Origin: an uncultured Desulfuromonadales bacterium
GTDB lineage: Bacteria > Desulfobacterota > Desulfuromonadia > Geobacterales > Pseudopelobacteraceae
Assembly: GCA_903868145.1 (NCBI GenBank)
Contig: CAIPTY010000085.1
Span: 35,191 to 99,190, forward strand
DNA: 64,000 nucleotides
Direction of reading: 5' to 3'
The position numbers and the translations under genes are program-made. The notes under the pieces were generated by a model that was not told the origin of the DNA, made no database searches, and was given only the letters and a program-made list of their open reading frames with translations. Below, one piece after another: positions 45,565 through 55,303 of the stretch (positions within the stretch are counted from its first letter, which is position 1; every line of letters starts with the position of its first letter).

Positions 45565-45621
45565 TAATCTCTGCTGATTTTGACGACATCATAAAAATGC
45601 GGCAATCCAGCAGGGAATCAG

Positions 45622-47709
45622 ATGGCAAACGGCACAGCCGAAACAATCGAATTAAGCGGCCTGCGCAAGAACTCGGACATCTATGTCGCTTTGGCGCTGA
45701 TCGGCGTGCTGGCGCTGATGATAGTCCCCCTGCCAGCCTTTCTTCTGGATATATTTCTTGCTGCTAACATCACTATTTCCCTTGCAATTCTCCTTGTTTG
45801 TCTCTACACGATCCACCCGCTGGACTTTTCAGTATTCCCCTCGGTTCTTCTGGTAACCACCCTGTTTCGCCTGGCGCTCAACATCGCCTCAACTCGTCTG
45901 ATACTGCTGCACGGCAGTGAAGGAGTTGAAGCCGCCGGCACCGTAATCAAAGCCTTCGGCCAGTTTGTCGTCGGAGGAAACTACGTGGTGGGTGCCGTTC
46001 TCTTCCTGATTCTGGTAATCATCAACTTTGTAGTTATCACAAAAGGTGCCGGGCGAGTCGCGGAAGTCCAGGCGCGTTTCACCCTTGATGCCATGCCAGG
46101 CAAGCAGATGGCCATTGACGCCGATCTGTCGGCCGGCATGATAACGGAAAAAGATGCACGCGCGCGACGCATCAAGATTGCCCGCGAGGCAGACTTCTAC
46201 GGTTCCATGGACGGCGCCAGCAAGTTTGTACGCGGGGATGCGGTTGCCGGTATCCTGATTGTGTTGGTCAATATTTTCGGCGGATTGATTATCGGCATCT
46301 TTCAGCAAGGAATGCCGATCCAGGCCGCTCTGACCAATTATACCCTGCTGACCATAGGCGAGGGTTTGGTGGCACAGTTACCTGCCCTGATCATCTCGGT
46401 TGCTGCAGGCATCATCGTCACCCGGTCGGCCGACGACGATAACTTCGGTAATGCGATTACCGGGCAGTTCATGAATTATCCCAAGGCATTCTATGTCTCT
46501 TCTGGCGTGCTGTTCGTGTTCGGCCTGATTCCCGGCCTGCCGCATTTTGCATTCTTCCTGCTATCCGGTGTAGCCTATCTGACGGGAAAAATGGCGCGAG
46601 AAAAAGCCCAGATCATAGAAGAGCAGGCGTTATTGCCCGAAGCGGGCAGCGACGAGGAGTCCGCCGATCAGGCATCCTCCATCCGACCGCTGGATGTTCT
46701 GGAGCTTGAAGTCGGCTACGGGCTGGTACCAATGGTTGATGCATCTCAGGACGGGGAACTGCTGGAACGGATCCGCTCCATTCGCCGACAGTTCGCCCAG
46801 AAGATGGGTTTTGTCGTGCCCCCGATTCATATTCACGACAACCTGCAACTCAAGCCCTACGAATATAACCTGCTGATACGGGGCGCACGAGTCGGCGGAA
46901 GCGAACTGACCGGCCAGTACCTGGCCATGGACTCGGGGGGCGTTACTGCCAGTCTCCCCGGTTCCTCTACAAAGGAGCCGGTATTCGGGCTTCCTGCTGT
47001 CTGGATCGGTTCCGATGACCGTGATCAGGCCCAGATCAACGGCTACACCGTGGTGGACAGCACGACTGTCGTGGCTACCCATATCAGTGAGATCATCAAG
47101 CGGTATGCCCACGAACTGGTGGGCAGACAGGAGATGCAGCAATTGCTGGACAACATCTCCGTCAACGCGCCCAAGGTCGTCGACGAGCTCATACCCAATC
47201 TGCTCAATCTGGGCACGGTGCTGCGGGTGGTCAAAAATCTTCTCAAGGAATCGGTTTCCATCCGCGACATGCGCACGATCCTGGAAACCCTGGCGGATTA
47301 CGCATCGCTTACCAAGGATCCGGATGTGCTGACCGAATTCGTCCGACAGGGCTTGGGGCGTTTTATCGTTGATCAGTACAAACTTGAGGATGATATGCTC
47401 TGCCTTGTCACACTGGATCGGGAGATCGAGGATGCGATTGCCGATGCCATTCAGCCTTCGGATCAGGGCAGTTTTCTGGCTCTTGAGCCCAATACGGCCC
47501 AGCAGATTATCACCATGATCCGATCGATGGCTGACCGTTTCGGCGCCAGCGGCGCACAACCGGTTCTTCTCGCCTCTCCCTCGATCCGGCGTCATGTGCG
47601 CAAACTGATCGAACGTTTCGTGCCTCATATGGCAGTGCTGTCTCACAACGAAATCCCGCAGAATGTCAAAATTCAGTCACTAGGGGTGGTAAGCATCAAT
47701 GCTGGTTAA
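45622..47709 (+). CDS. flhA: flagellar export gate protein FlhA
   Basis: 695 residues. About eight N-terminal membrane helices (LALIGVLALMIVPLPAFLLDIF, ...), the conserved FHIPEP-region sequence LFRLALNIASTRLILLHG and VQARFTLDAMPGKQMAIDADL, and a large cytoplasmic domain from ~345 (LELEVGYGLVPMVD ... RRQFAQKMGFVVPPIHIHDNLQLKPYEY). It is the export-gate ring that takes substrates and the proton gradient. It overlaps flhF by 11 bases. Confidence 0.96.
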   Translation: MANGTAETIELSGLRKNSDIYVALALIGVLALMIVPLPAFLLDIFLAANITISLAILLVCLYTIHPLDFSVFPSVLLVTTLFRLALNIASTRLILLHGSEGVEAAGTVIKAFGQFVVGGNYVVGAVLFLILVIINFVVITKGAGRVAEVQARFTLDAMPGKQMAIDADLSAGMITEKDARARRIKIAREADFYGSMDGASKFVRGDAVAGILIVLVNIFGGLIIGIFQQGMPIQAALTNYTLLTIGEGLVAQLPALIISVAAGIIVTRSADDDNFGNAITGQFMNYPKAFYVSSGVLFVFGLIPGLPHFAFFLLSGVAYLTGKMAREKAQIIEEQALLPEAGSDEESADQASSIRPLDVLELEVGYGLVPMVDASQDGELLERIRSIRRQFAQKMGFVVPPIHIHDNLQLKPYEYNLLIRGARVGGSELTGQYLAMDSGGVTASLPGSSTKEPVFGLPAVWIGSDDRDQAQINGYTVVDSTTVVATHISEIIKRYAHELVGRQEMQQLLDNISVNAPKVVDELIPNLLNLGTVLRVVKNLLKESVSIRDMRTILETLADYASLTKDPDVLTEFVRQGLGRFIVDQYKLEDDMLCLVTLDREIEDAIADAIQPSDQGSFLALEPNTAQQIITMIRSMADRFGASGAQPVLLASPSIRRHVRKLIERFVPHMAVLSHNEIPQNVKIQSLGVVSINAG

Positions 47710-49042
47710 GACCTTTCAGGCAGCAAGCATGGCAGAGGCTTTGCGCATGGTAAAAGCCGAACTCGGCCCTGACGCAATGATCCTTTCGACAAAAAAGGAA
47801 AAGACCGGCGGCATCCTCGGTTTTTTCTGTAAACATGTGTACCGGGTGACGGCCGCCATCGACCCGGTGCGCGGCTCTGCCCCGCCGGTCGCACCGGCAC
47901 CGGCTCCACCCCCCTACCGCGAACCGCCCGAACGGGAGCGAACCGCCAAAGAGGATCTGGAGAGTTCCATGCTGGCGCCTCTGGCCCGTGAGCTCAAAGA
48001 TCTCCGGGAAAAGGTTGAAGCGCTGTCCCGACGTGATGAAGTGGCCCGCAAGGAGGAGAAACAGGATGACGAACCGAGACAGGCAGGCCAGGCCGACTCA
48101 GGACTCAACCTGAAAAATATTCCGCGCGCCGATCTGGAAGAGATAAAAAAGCTGCTGCTCAATACCCTCGCTAAAAGCCAGGAAAACGGGGTACGAACCG
48201 TTCAGTGGCCGAATGCCGAGGATGGCGGTGCTGCAAAGGAGCAGACCGGAGCCGAACTCCTCCCCGAGGATTCACCCCTGGCACTGGAGCTTGTTAAAAG
48301 CGGCATATCCACCGAATTGATCAGAAAAATAATCGACACCCTGACGACTCTGCCGGTAGAGGGAGAGAGCCAGACTCTCAAGAGCCGTCTGGGGGAGACT
48401 CTGGGGCGCCTGATTAAATTTGCCGGCACCCTCAAGCTGCGCATCTCTTCACCCCGCATAATTGCGCTTGTAGGTCCGACCGGCGTGGGTAAAACCACTA
48501 CGACCGCAAAGCTGGCAGCCATGTACGCACTGAATCGGGGCAACAAGGTGGCATTGATCACCATGGATATCTTTCGAGTGGGCGCTGTGGAACAGCTTAA
48601 AACCTACTCTCGCATCATGGGAATCCCCCTTGAAGTAGCTTCAACCCCCAAAGAGCTTGAAAAAGCCGTAGAAAAACACTCCGCCTGCGATCTCATCTTC
48701 ATCGATACCGCCGGCCGCAGTCACAAGGACAAGGAAAAGCTCGATGAGATGAAGAATTTTCTCGACAACAAGATCCCCATTGAGGTTTTTCTCTGCCTCT
48801 CAGCCACTACCAAGGATCGGGAACTTGAGGAAATACTCAGTCGATTCAAAATATTTCAAATCAGCAAGGTTGTTTTTACAAAAATCGATGAGAGCGAGAG
48901 TTTCGGAAACATGGTCAATCTATTAATGAAAGATAACCTGCAGATTGCGTATTTTACAACGGGTCAGCGAGTCCCGGAGGATATTGAGGTGGCGACTTCC
49001 GCCAAATTGGCAGAAATGATTCTGCGGGAGGCAGCCGAATGA
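47699..49042 (+). CDS. flhF: signal-recognition-type GTPase FlhF
   Basis: 447 residues. B-domain start MLVKTFQAASMAEALRMVKAELGPDAMILSTKK, a charged Pro/Glu-rich linker, then the NG domain: G1 LVGPTGVGKTTTTAKLAA, MDIFRVGAVEQLKTYS, DTAGRSHKD and VFTKIDES. It places the flagellum, usually at a pole. It overlaps flhA and flhG, with which it forms a conserved numerical-control pair. Confidence 0.95.
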   Translation: MLVKTFQAASMAEALRMVKAELGPDAMILSTKKEKTGGILGFFCKHVYRVTAAIDPVRGSAPPVAPAPAPPPYREPPERERTAKEDLESSMLAPLARELKDLREKVEALSRRDEVARKEEKQDDEPRQAGQADSGLNLKNIPRADLEEIKKLLLNTLAKSQENGVRTVQWPNAEDGGAAKEQTGAELLPEDSPLALELVKSGISTELIRKIIDTLTTLPVEGESQTLKSRLGETLGRLIKFAGTLKLRISSPRIIALVGPTGVGKTTTTAKLAAMYALNRGNKVALITMDIFRVGAVEQLKTYSRIMGIPLEVASTPKELEKAVEKHSACDLIFIDTAGRSHKDKEKLDEMKNFLDNKIPIEVFLCLSATTKDRELEEILSRFKIFQISKVVFTKIDESESFGNMVNLLMKDNLQIAYFTTGQRVPEDIEVATSAKLAEMILREAAE

Positions 49043-49965
49043 GTACCGTAAAAGGAACTGGAGATCAGGCAGATACACTGCGCCAGATGGCCAGAGATGC
49101 AAAGAAAAACCCTCAGGGCGATGCCGCTGACCAACGGGGACTCACCGATCAGCGGGGGATTCGCGTCATTTCCGTGACGAGCGGCAAAGGTGGTGTCGGC
49201 AAGAGCAATGTCGTCTCCAACCTGGCGATCGCTCTGTCGGCGCAGGGCAAAAAAGTATTGTTGATTGATGCGGATCTGGGGTTGGGAAACCTGGATGTCC
49301 TGCTGGGTCTTTCACCTGTTTACAACATGAACCACGTGCTCAATGGCGAGAAAAGTCTCGCCGAGATTCTGATTGACGGCCCGGCCGGGATCAAGATTAT
49401 TCCTGCCGGATCAGGCGTTCAGGAATTCACCAGTCTCGGCCAGCACGAAAAGCTCAGGCTCCTGGATGAGCTGGATATGCTGGAAGAACAGTTTGATATT
49501 CTGATAGTTGATACAGAGGCGGGCATCTCGGAAAATGTCACCTATTTTACCGTTGCGGCACAGGAAATTATCGTTGTCGTAACACCCGAACCCACCTCAA
49601 TAACCGATGTCTACGCCCTTATCAAACTCCTTGCCACACGCTATTCCGAGCACCACTTCAAGGTGCTGGTCAATATGGCCAAGGACAGCGAGGATGCACT
49701 GGAGGTTTTCCGCAAGCTGGCTAATGTGGCAGGCCGCTTCCTGGACATTTCGCTGGACTACCTGGGATGCGTGGTCAAGGACGAAAAAGTCGTGGAGGCG
49801 GTCAAACGCCAGAAAGCGGTCACCGAACTCTTTCCCGAGTCGGAGGCGGCCAACTGTTTTGCGACACTGGCAAAACGTGTCATAGAAAATACACGCCAGA
49901 CCCGTTTGAAGGGCAATATCCAGTTTTTCTTCCGGCGATTCCTCGACCATCCGGCAGGTGGATAG
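49039..49965 (+). CDS. flhG: MinD-like ATPase FlhG (FleN)
   Basis: 308 residues. The N-terminus contains the DQADTLRQMA motif that stimulates FlhF GTPase. Deviant Walker A SGKGGVGKSNVVSNLA, LIDADLGLGNLDVLLGL and LIVDTEAGISENV are typical of FlhG. The end has an amphipathic stretch (IQFFFRRFLDH). It limits flagellar number and, in polar flagellates, restrains FleQ-type activators, which fits the FleQ-like boxes nearby. Confidence 0.94.
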   Translation: MSTVKGTGDQADTLRQMARDAKKNPQGDAADQRGLTDQRGIRVISVTSGKGGVGKSNVVSNLAIALSAQGKKVLLIDADLGLGNLDVLLGLSPVYNMNHVLNGEKSLAEILIDGPAGIKIIPAGSGVQEFTSLGQHEKLRLLDELDMLEEQFDILIVDTEAGISENVTYFTVAAQEIIVVVTPEPTSITDVYALIKLLATRYSEHHFKVLVNMAKDSEDALEVFRKLANVAGRFLDISLDYLGCVVKDEKVVEAVKRQKAVTELFPESEAANCFATLAKRVIENTRQTRLKGNIQFFFRRFLDHPAGG

Positions 49966-49968
49966 CCC

Positions 49969-50715
49969 ATGAAGGTTGCAGATCAGCCAGCACAGAGCAT
50001 AAAGGCTGCAGCAAGCCGCGACGCTCTGATTGTGGAGCATATATCCCTTGTCAAATATCTGGTTGGCAGGATCATGCCCCAACTCCCGCCACATCTGGAT
50101 CCGCAGGATCTGATAAGCGCGGCCATGGTTGGCCTGATAAATGCAGCAGACCGGTATGACCCCGAACGGGGAGTGCTCTTCAAAACCTTTGCGGAACAGC
50201 ATGTGCGCGGGGCCATCATCGATGAACTTCGATCATACGACGTGCTTAGCCGCTCGATGCGTGAAAAGTACAAGCGGCTGGAGCGTGAAGTAGTCCGGTT
50301 GGAACATAAATTAGGGCGCAACCCCACCTGTGAAGAGGTGGCCGCCGCCTTGAATATAGGTCTTGAGGAGTATTACGGGATTCTGGACGATGTTCATGTT
50401 TTTACCTTTATCAGTATCGATGACAGTTGGGAGGACAACGAGGGAAACCCCCTCTGTCTGGCGGACGTTCTCTCCGAAAGCGAGGCAAAAAGCCCCCAGC
50501 AGCAGGTAATGATGATGCAGCTTGCTGATGCCCTGGGACAGGCAATTGATACGTTGCCCGAGAAGGAGCGTCTGGCCGTGACGCTGTACTACAGTGAGGA
50601 TCTCAATCTCAAAGAAATCGGCGAGACACTCGGTTTGACCGAGTCGCGCATTTCACAGCTCATCAGCCAGGCAATGGTAAGGCTGCGAGGACGACTCAGG
50701 CTTCACAAGAATTAG
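49969..50715 (+). CDS. fliA: flagellar sigma factor FliA (sigma-28)
   Basis: 248 residues, a small group-3 sigma factor: region 2 (LVKYLVGRIMPQLPPHLDPQDLISAAMVGLINAADRYDPERGVLFKTFAEQHVRGAIIDELR), region 3 (RSMREKYKRLEREVVRLEHKLGRNPTCEEVAAAL) and region 4 with a helix-turn-helix (LNLKEIGETLGLTESRISQLISQAMVRLR). It directs late genes such as flagellin and chemotaxis genes, which are outside this window. The start lies 3 bases after flhG. Confidence 0.95.
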   Translation: MKVADQPAQSIKAAASRDALIVEHISLVKYLVGRIMPQLPPHLDPQDLISAAMVGLINAADRYDPERGVLFKTFAEQHVRGAIIDELRSYDVLSRSMREKYKRLEREVVRLEHKLGRNPTCEEVAAALNIGLEEYYGILDDVHVFTFISIDDSWEDNEGNPLCLADVLSESEAKSPQQQVMMMQLADALGQAIDTLPEKERLAVTLYYSEDLNLKEIGETLGLTESRISQLISQAMVRLRGRLRLHKN

Positions 50716-50726
50716 GAGGCGTACAG

Positions 50727-51461
50727 ATGAACAGCGGCATGTACACGGCATTATCGGGAAATCTGGCAGCCATGACGCGCATGGATATCATCAGCAATAA
50801 TCTTGCGAACGTCAACACTCCCGGTTTTAAGAAAGACAAGATATCCTTTGAAGGTCTGCTCTCAAGCGTCACCACACCTCCGGCATTCCCACCCGCATCT
50901 ACCGCCGACCCGGTACTGCAGAAGGAAAATATTTTTGTAGATTACACACCGGGTCCGGTTGTGCAGACCGGGAACCCGCTCGATATGACAATCGACGGGG
51001 ATGGTTTTTTTGTGGTCACCACCCCGCAAGGAAAGGCCTACACCAGGCAGGGGAATTTCCGCCTGTCGGCTGACGGTACCCTGGTGACGTCAGACGGGAA
51101 TGCGGTTCAGGGACAGGGCGGTCCCATCCGAATCAATGGCAGCAAAGTAGAGATCGATGCCAAAGGGCTGATCACGGTTGACGGAACTGCCGGCGCCACT
51201 ATCAGTCTGGTCGATTTCCCCAAACCATACGCCATGCAGAAAACCGGCAGCACACTGTTTGTTCCGACTGATCCTGCCGCGACTCCGCAGACTGCAAAAG
51301 GGGTTCTTCATCAGGGGCACCTCGAAGGCTCCAATGTGGAGACCGTAAGCGAAATGGTGCAGATGATAGAAAACAGTCGCTATTTTGAGGCTTGTCAGAA
51401 GGTGATACTGAGCTTTAATGACTTGACCAGCAAAGCCGCCAATGAGCTTGGCCGAATATAA
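50727..51461 (+). CDS. flgF: flagellar rod protein FlgF
   Basis: 244 residues. N-terminus [40 protein letters not shown], middle MTIDGDGFFVVTTPQGKAYTRQGNFRLSADGTLVT, C-terminus GHLEGSNVETVSEMVQMIENSRYFEACQKVI, the rod/hook family pattern with FlgF length. AGGAGG precedes the start. Followed by flgG in the usual order. Confidence 0.93.
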   Translation: MNSGMYTALSGNLAAMTRMDIISNNLANVNTPGFKKDKISFEGLLSSVTTPPAFPPASTADPVLQKENIFVDYTPGPVVQTGNPLDMTIDGDGFFVVTTPQGKAYTRQGNFRLSADGTLVTSDGNAVQGQGGPIRINGSKVEIDAKGLITVDGTAGATISLVDFPKPYAMQKTGSTLFVPTDPAATPQTAKGVLHQGHLEGSNVETVSEMVQMIENSRYFEACQKVILSFNDLTSKAANELGRI

Positions 51462-51495
51462 CGAATACAAATAACGAACTTACGGGAGAATCCAC

Positions 51496-52284
51496 ATGAT
51501 ACGATCACTCTGGACGGCTGCATCAGGCATGCAGGCACAATCGAAAAACATCGACGTGGTAGCCAATAATCTGGCCAACGTGAATACCACCGGATTCAAG
51601 CGGAGCAGGGCAGATTTTCAGGATCTGGTATACCAGAACCTTAAAACAACCGGTTCGCCTGCCACCAACGCCACCCAGGTTCCTACAGGTATCCAGATCG
51701 GTCTGGGGACAAGGCTGGCATCCGTCACAAAAATTTTTACGGCGGGGGATTTTACCCAGACCGGCAACGAGTTGGATATCGCCATCGAAGGTGACGGTTT
51801 TTTCCCCATTACACTTCCCGACGGCACGATCGGCTATTCCAAAGCAGGAGCCTTCAAACGTGACAGTACCGGACAGATCGTCACACCTGATGGCAACCCC
51901 CTGTCCCCCTCCATCACGATACCCACCAATGCCACCAAGATCAATATCGGCAGTGACGGCACGGTGTCCGTGCAGCAGGCCGGACAGAATGCCACCGCCA
52001 CCGTCGGAACCATACAACTGGCCTCATTTGCCAACCCGTCCGGCCTTTCCAGCCAGGGCAAAAACATTTACATGCCCACTGATGCCTCAGGTACTGCAAC
52101 TACCGGAACCCCGGGACAGAACGGTCTAGGCACTATCGCCCAGGGACTGCTTGAAATGAGCAACGTCAATGTGGCTGAAGAAATGGTCAACATGATCGTC
52201 GGGCAGCGCGCATATGAGATCAACTCGAAGGCGGTCACCGCATCGGACGAGATGCTGCAGACCGCCAACAATCTGAAACGGTAA
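51496..52284 (+). CDS. flgG: flagellar distal rod protein FlgG
   Basis: 262 residues. It starts [46 protein letters not shown], the FlgG signature, and includes the distal rod stretch [37 protein letters not shown], ending [28 protein letters not shown]. It forms the distal rod through the P and L rings, whose genes follow. Confidence 0.96.
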   Translation: MIRSLWTAASGMQAQSKNIDVVANNLANVNTTGFKRSRADFQDLVYQNLKTTGSPATNATQVPTGIQIGLGTRLASVTKIFTAGDFTQTGNELDIAIEGDGFFPITLPDGTIGYSKAGAFKRDSTGQIVTPDGNPLSPSITIPTNATKINIGSDGTVSVQQAGQNATATVGTIQLASFANPSGLSSQGKNIYMPTDASGTATTGTPGQNGLGTIAQGLLEMSNVNVAEEMVNMIVGQRAYEINSKAVTASDEMLQTANNLKR

Positions 52285-52308
52285 CCAGTGACACACCATA
52301 AGGCCTCT

Positions 52309-53019
52309 ATGAGACACATGCTGACATATCTGCTCACCCTGCTCCTGTCCGCCTCACTGCTGGAAGCTCAGGCAGCCCCCTTGCTGCAACGTGATCCTGA
52401 AATCAGGGAAGCAGTGACAAGCTATATCAAGCAGAAAACATCACAGCTTGGCTACGAGATTCATATAAAAAAACTGACCCTGGGTGGTCCGACTGAACTG
52501 CCGGGAGGCTCTGTTGACTTTGAAGTTGTTGCCTCCCAGCAATGGGAAGGCTGGGGCATTGCCAATATTGCCGTTATCGTCAGGCAGGGCAACAGGGTGG
52601 TCAGAAATATTCCCGTACGGGTAGAAGTCGAGGCTCTGGCGGATATGGTTGTTGCCCTACACCAGATCGATCGCGATAGTGTCATATCAAGCGATGACGT
52701 AGTTATTAAACGGGCGGACATCTCCGGTATTCAGGGCAAATATCTGGGCAGGACAAGCGATGTCATCGGTAAAAAAGCGCGGGCGACACTGCGCGCCAAT
52801 ACGCCGCTCAAACCGGATCAGCTTGAAAAAGTAGCGCTGATAAAATCGGGGCAACCAGTTACCATTCAGATTGAAAGCGGAAATATGCGAATCACCGTAA
52901 CCGGTAAAGCCAGAAGCGCAGGGGCTGCGGGTGAAATGATCCGCGTTCAGAATCTCGAATCGCTGAAGGAATTTCCGGCTCGGATACTCGATGCCAGAAC
53001 CGTGGCGATACTGCTCTAG
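52309..53019 (+). CDS. flgA: P-ring assembly chaperone FlgA
   Basis: 236 residues from ATG 52309 (a GTG at 52288 is possible). A signal peptide (MLTYLLTLLLSASLLEAQA) leads to the FlgA domain with a SAF-like part: VVALHQIDRDSVISSDDVVIKRADISGIQGKYLG, then IGKKARATLRANTPLKPDQLEK and SAGAAGEMIRVQNLES near the end. It helps FlgI form the P ring in the periplasm. Confidence 0.91.
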   Translation: MRHMLTYLLTLLLSASLLEAQAAPLLQRDPEIREAVTSYIKQKTSQLGYEIHIKKLTLGGPTELPGGSVDFEVVASQQWEGWGIANIAVIVRQGNRVVRNIPVRVEVEALADMVVALHQIDRDSVISSDDVVIKRADISGIQGKYLGRTSDVIGKKARATLRANTPLKPDQLEKVALIKSGQPVTIQIESGNMRITVTGKARSAGAAGEMIRVQNLESLKEFPARILDARTVAILL

Positions 53020-53045
53020 GGCAGTCCGCAGTGAGGTCGGTCACC

Positions 53046-53726
53046 ATGAGACACCAGATATATCTAACCTTGCTATCGGCATTGCTTGTCAGCGGGTGTG
53101 CGATGCAGACAAAGGACGTGAAAACAGCCAGCTTCGATCAGCAGTTGCACAAGCCTCCCGTGGACTATTCAAACGGCTCGATCTGGCAGGCCGGCTCGGG
53201 CGGACTTACGGAGGATTTCAAGGCGCGGCGCAGGGGTGACATCGTCACCATCCTGATATCGGAGACGGCCAGCGCATCAAAGGCCGCAAAAACCGACACC
53301 TCGAGAGCTACAAAAATGAGCGCCGGGGTACCCAATTTCATGGGGCTTGAATCCGCAGGCATGTTCACACAAAATCTGGGTGACTTGAGCAAACTGCTCA
53401 ACGCCAGCACCGATTCCACCTACGCCGGATCAGGCTCAACATCCCGACAGGAGACACTCAACGCCACTATTTCCGCCAAGGTGATTGACGTACTTCCGAA
53501 CGGCAACCTGCAGGTGGAAGGGCGACGCAATGTAAAAGTCAACAATGAAGACCAGATCATTATCATCGACGGCACGGTGAGGCCTGCCGATATCGGCCCT
53601 GACAATGTGGTCAACTCCAGTTTCCTGGCCGATGCCCGGATTACCTACACCGGGAAAGGGATCATTTCTGATCGCCAACGTCCTGGCTGGTTGATGAATA
53701 TCGTTGACAAACTCTGGCCGTTCTAG
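53046..53726 (+). CDS. flgH: flagellar L-ring lipoprotein FlgH
   Basis: 226 residues from ATG 53046 (GAGG 9 nt upstream). A lipobox (LLVSGC) follows the signal helix. FlgH core: GSIWQAGSGGLTEDFKARRRGDIVTILISETASASKAA, then VIDVLPNGNLQVEGRRNVKVNNEDQIIIIDGTVRPADIGPDN. It forms the outer-membrane bushing. An upstream GTG (53031) would add five residues. Confidence 0.95.
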   Translation: MRHQIYLTLLSALLVSGCAMQTKDVKTASFDQQLHKPPVDYSNGSIWQAGSGGLTEDFKARRRGDIVTILISETASASKAAKTDTSRATKMSAGVPNFMGLESAGMFTQNLGDLSKLLNASTDSTYAGSGSTSRQETLNATISAKVIDVLPNGNLQVEGRRNVKVNNEDQIIIIDGTVRPADIGPDNVVNSSFLADARITYTGKGIISDRQRPGWLMNIVDKLWPF

Positions 53727-53742
53727 TGGAGAATCGCACACA

Positions 53743-54837
53743 ATGAACAGACTTTTTATTATCATATTGATCGTGCTGGCATGTGCAACGAACCTTCATG
53801 CCGCTCGTATCAAGGATCTTGCCGCATTTGAAGGGGTTCGTGATAACCAGTTGGTCGGCTACGGCCTTGTTGTCGGACTGAACGGAACAGGGGACAGCGA
53901 CCAGGCATACGTGCAGATTCGCTCGGTAGTGACCATGCTGGAAAAGATGGGGATTACCGTTGGTGTAAGCCAGATCAAGGTAAAAAACGTCGCCGCCGTG
54001 ATGGTGACCGCCACCCTCCCGCCCTTTGCAAAGCAGGGCAACCGCCTTGATGTACTGGTTTCATCACTGGGCGATGCAAAGAGTATTTCCGGCGGCACCC
54101 TGATCATGGCACCACTCAAAGGTGCCGACAGTCAGGTATATGCCGTTGCACAGGGATCAGTGCTGACTAACTCGTTCGCCTTTGCAGGCCAGGGGGCGAG
54201 TGCCCAGAAGAATCATCCCACTGCCGGGAGAATACCGGCTGCGGCGCTGGTGGAGCGGGAGCTGCCCAATACCCTGCTGGGCAAAACAGTTCTGCGCCTC
54301 AACTTGAACCAGGCGGATTTTACCACAGCCTCCCGTATTGCATCCGCAATCAACGACAAGTTCAAGGCGCCGGTTGCAACAAATACCGATCCCGGATCGG
54401 TTGTGCTACAGATTCCCGCATCATACACCAACCGCACGGTTGAGTTCGTAGCGGCTCTGGAAACATTGGAAGTAAGGCCGGACAACCAGGCCAGGGTTGT
54501 GCTGAATGAACGTACCGGAACAATCGTCATGGGAGAAAATGTCCGCATTTCCACAGTGGCGGTTTCCCACGGGAATCTCACGCTGGTAATCAAGGAAACA
54601 CCCCAGGTTTCTCAACCTGCCCCGCTCAGTTCAGCCGGAGAGACCAAGGTTGTGCCTCGTACCGATCTGAAGGTTGAAGAAGACAATCGCAGACTGTCGG
54701 TCATGCAGGAAGGATCCAGCATTGGTGATGTCGTGCGGGGGCTCAATGCCATCGGGGTGACACCACGCGATCTGATCAGCATCCTTCAGGCAATAAAGGC
54801 CGCCGGGGCGCTCCAGGCCGACCTGAGTATTATTTGA
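53743..54837 (+). CDS. flgI: flagellar P-ring protein FlgI
   Basis: 364 residues from ATG 53743 (TGGAGA upstream). Signal peptide (LFIIILIVLACATNLHA), then ARIKDLAAFEGVRDNQLVGYGLVVGLNGTGD, the FlgI start, and VKNVAAVMVTATLPPFAKQGNRLDVLVSSLGDAKSISGGTL. The P ring surrounds the rod in the periplasm. The next gene supplies the rod-binding FlgJ domain. Confidence 0.96.
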   Translation: MNRLFIIILIVLACATNLHAARIKDLAAFEGVRDNQLVGYGLVVGLNGTGDSDQAYVQIRSVVTMLEKMGITVGVSQIKVKNVAAVMVTATLPPFAKQGNRLDVLVSSLGDAKSISGGTLIMAPLKGADSQVYAVAQGSVLTNSFAFAGQGASAQKNHPTAGRIPAAALVERELPNTLLGKTVLRLNLNQADFTTASRIASAINDKFKAPVATNTDPGSVVLQIPASYTNRTVEFVAALETLEVRPDNQARVVLNERTGTIVMGENVRISTVAVSHGNLTLVIKETPQVSQPAPLSSAGETKVVPRTDLKVEEDNRRLSVMQEGSSIGDVVRGLNAIGVTPRDLISILQAIKAAGALQADLSII

Positions 54838-54886
54838 TCAGCGTCATCTCAAGAAAGCCGCTCATACCGCGATAAGAAAGAAAGAT

Positions 54887-55303
54887 ATGGATATCGCAGG
54901 CCTGCAGAAAATACCTGATACAAGTGATGCCGTCTCTGAAAAGGCTCGTCAGTTACAACGGCAGGGGAACACTGGCGTCGGCCTCACGGAAAAACAGCGA
55001 CAGCAGGCAAAGAAAGTCTCCCAGGACTTTGAGGGGTTGTTTATCGGCATGATGATGAAATCCATGCGTGCAACGGTCGGAAAAGACAAGCTTACCAACG
55101 GGGGGCACGGTGAAGAGGTCTACCGCTCCATGCTTGATCAGGAATATGCCAATGTGGCAGTCAAGCGAGCCGGCGGCATGGGGTTGGCAAAAATAATCGA
55201 GCAGGATATCTTGCGGCAGGAAAGCAGGAGAGCCGTGCGTGGAGTTGTGGAAACGGTTCAGAAATCAAGCGAGACCCCTTTGGGACTGGATATACGGCAA
55301 TGA
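54887..55303 (+). CDS. flgJ: rod-binding protein FlgJ (N-domain only)
   Basis: 138 residues. The FlgJ rod-binding core is present: AKKVSQDFEGLFIGMMMKSMRATVGKD and YRSMLDQEYANVAVKRAGGMGLAKII. The muramidase domain of enterobacterial FlgJ is absent, so wall opening must come from another enzyme. Short versions are normal in deltaproteobacteria. Overlaps flgN by 4 bases. Confidence 0.9.
   Translation: MDIAGLQKIPDTSDAVSEKARQLQRQGNTGVGLTEKQRQQAKKVSQDFEGLFIGMMMKSMRATVGKDKLTNGGHGEEVYRSMLDQEYANVAVKRAGGMGLAKIIEQDILRQESRRAVRGVVETVQKSSETPLGLDIRQ

Noticed and set aside
46630..47646. 338-codon antisense frame opposite flhA
   Set aside because: Shadow of codon bias in flhA; no ribosome site or family similarity.
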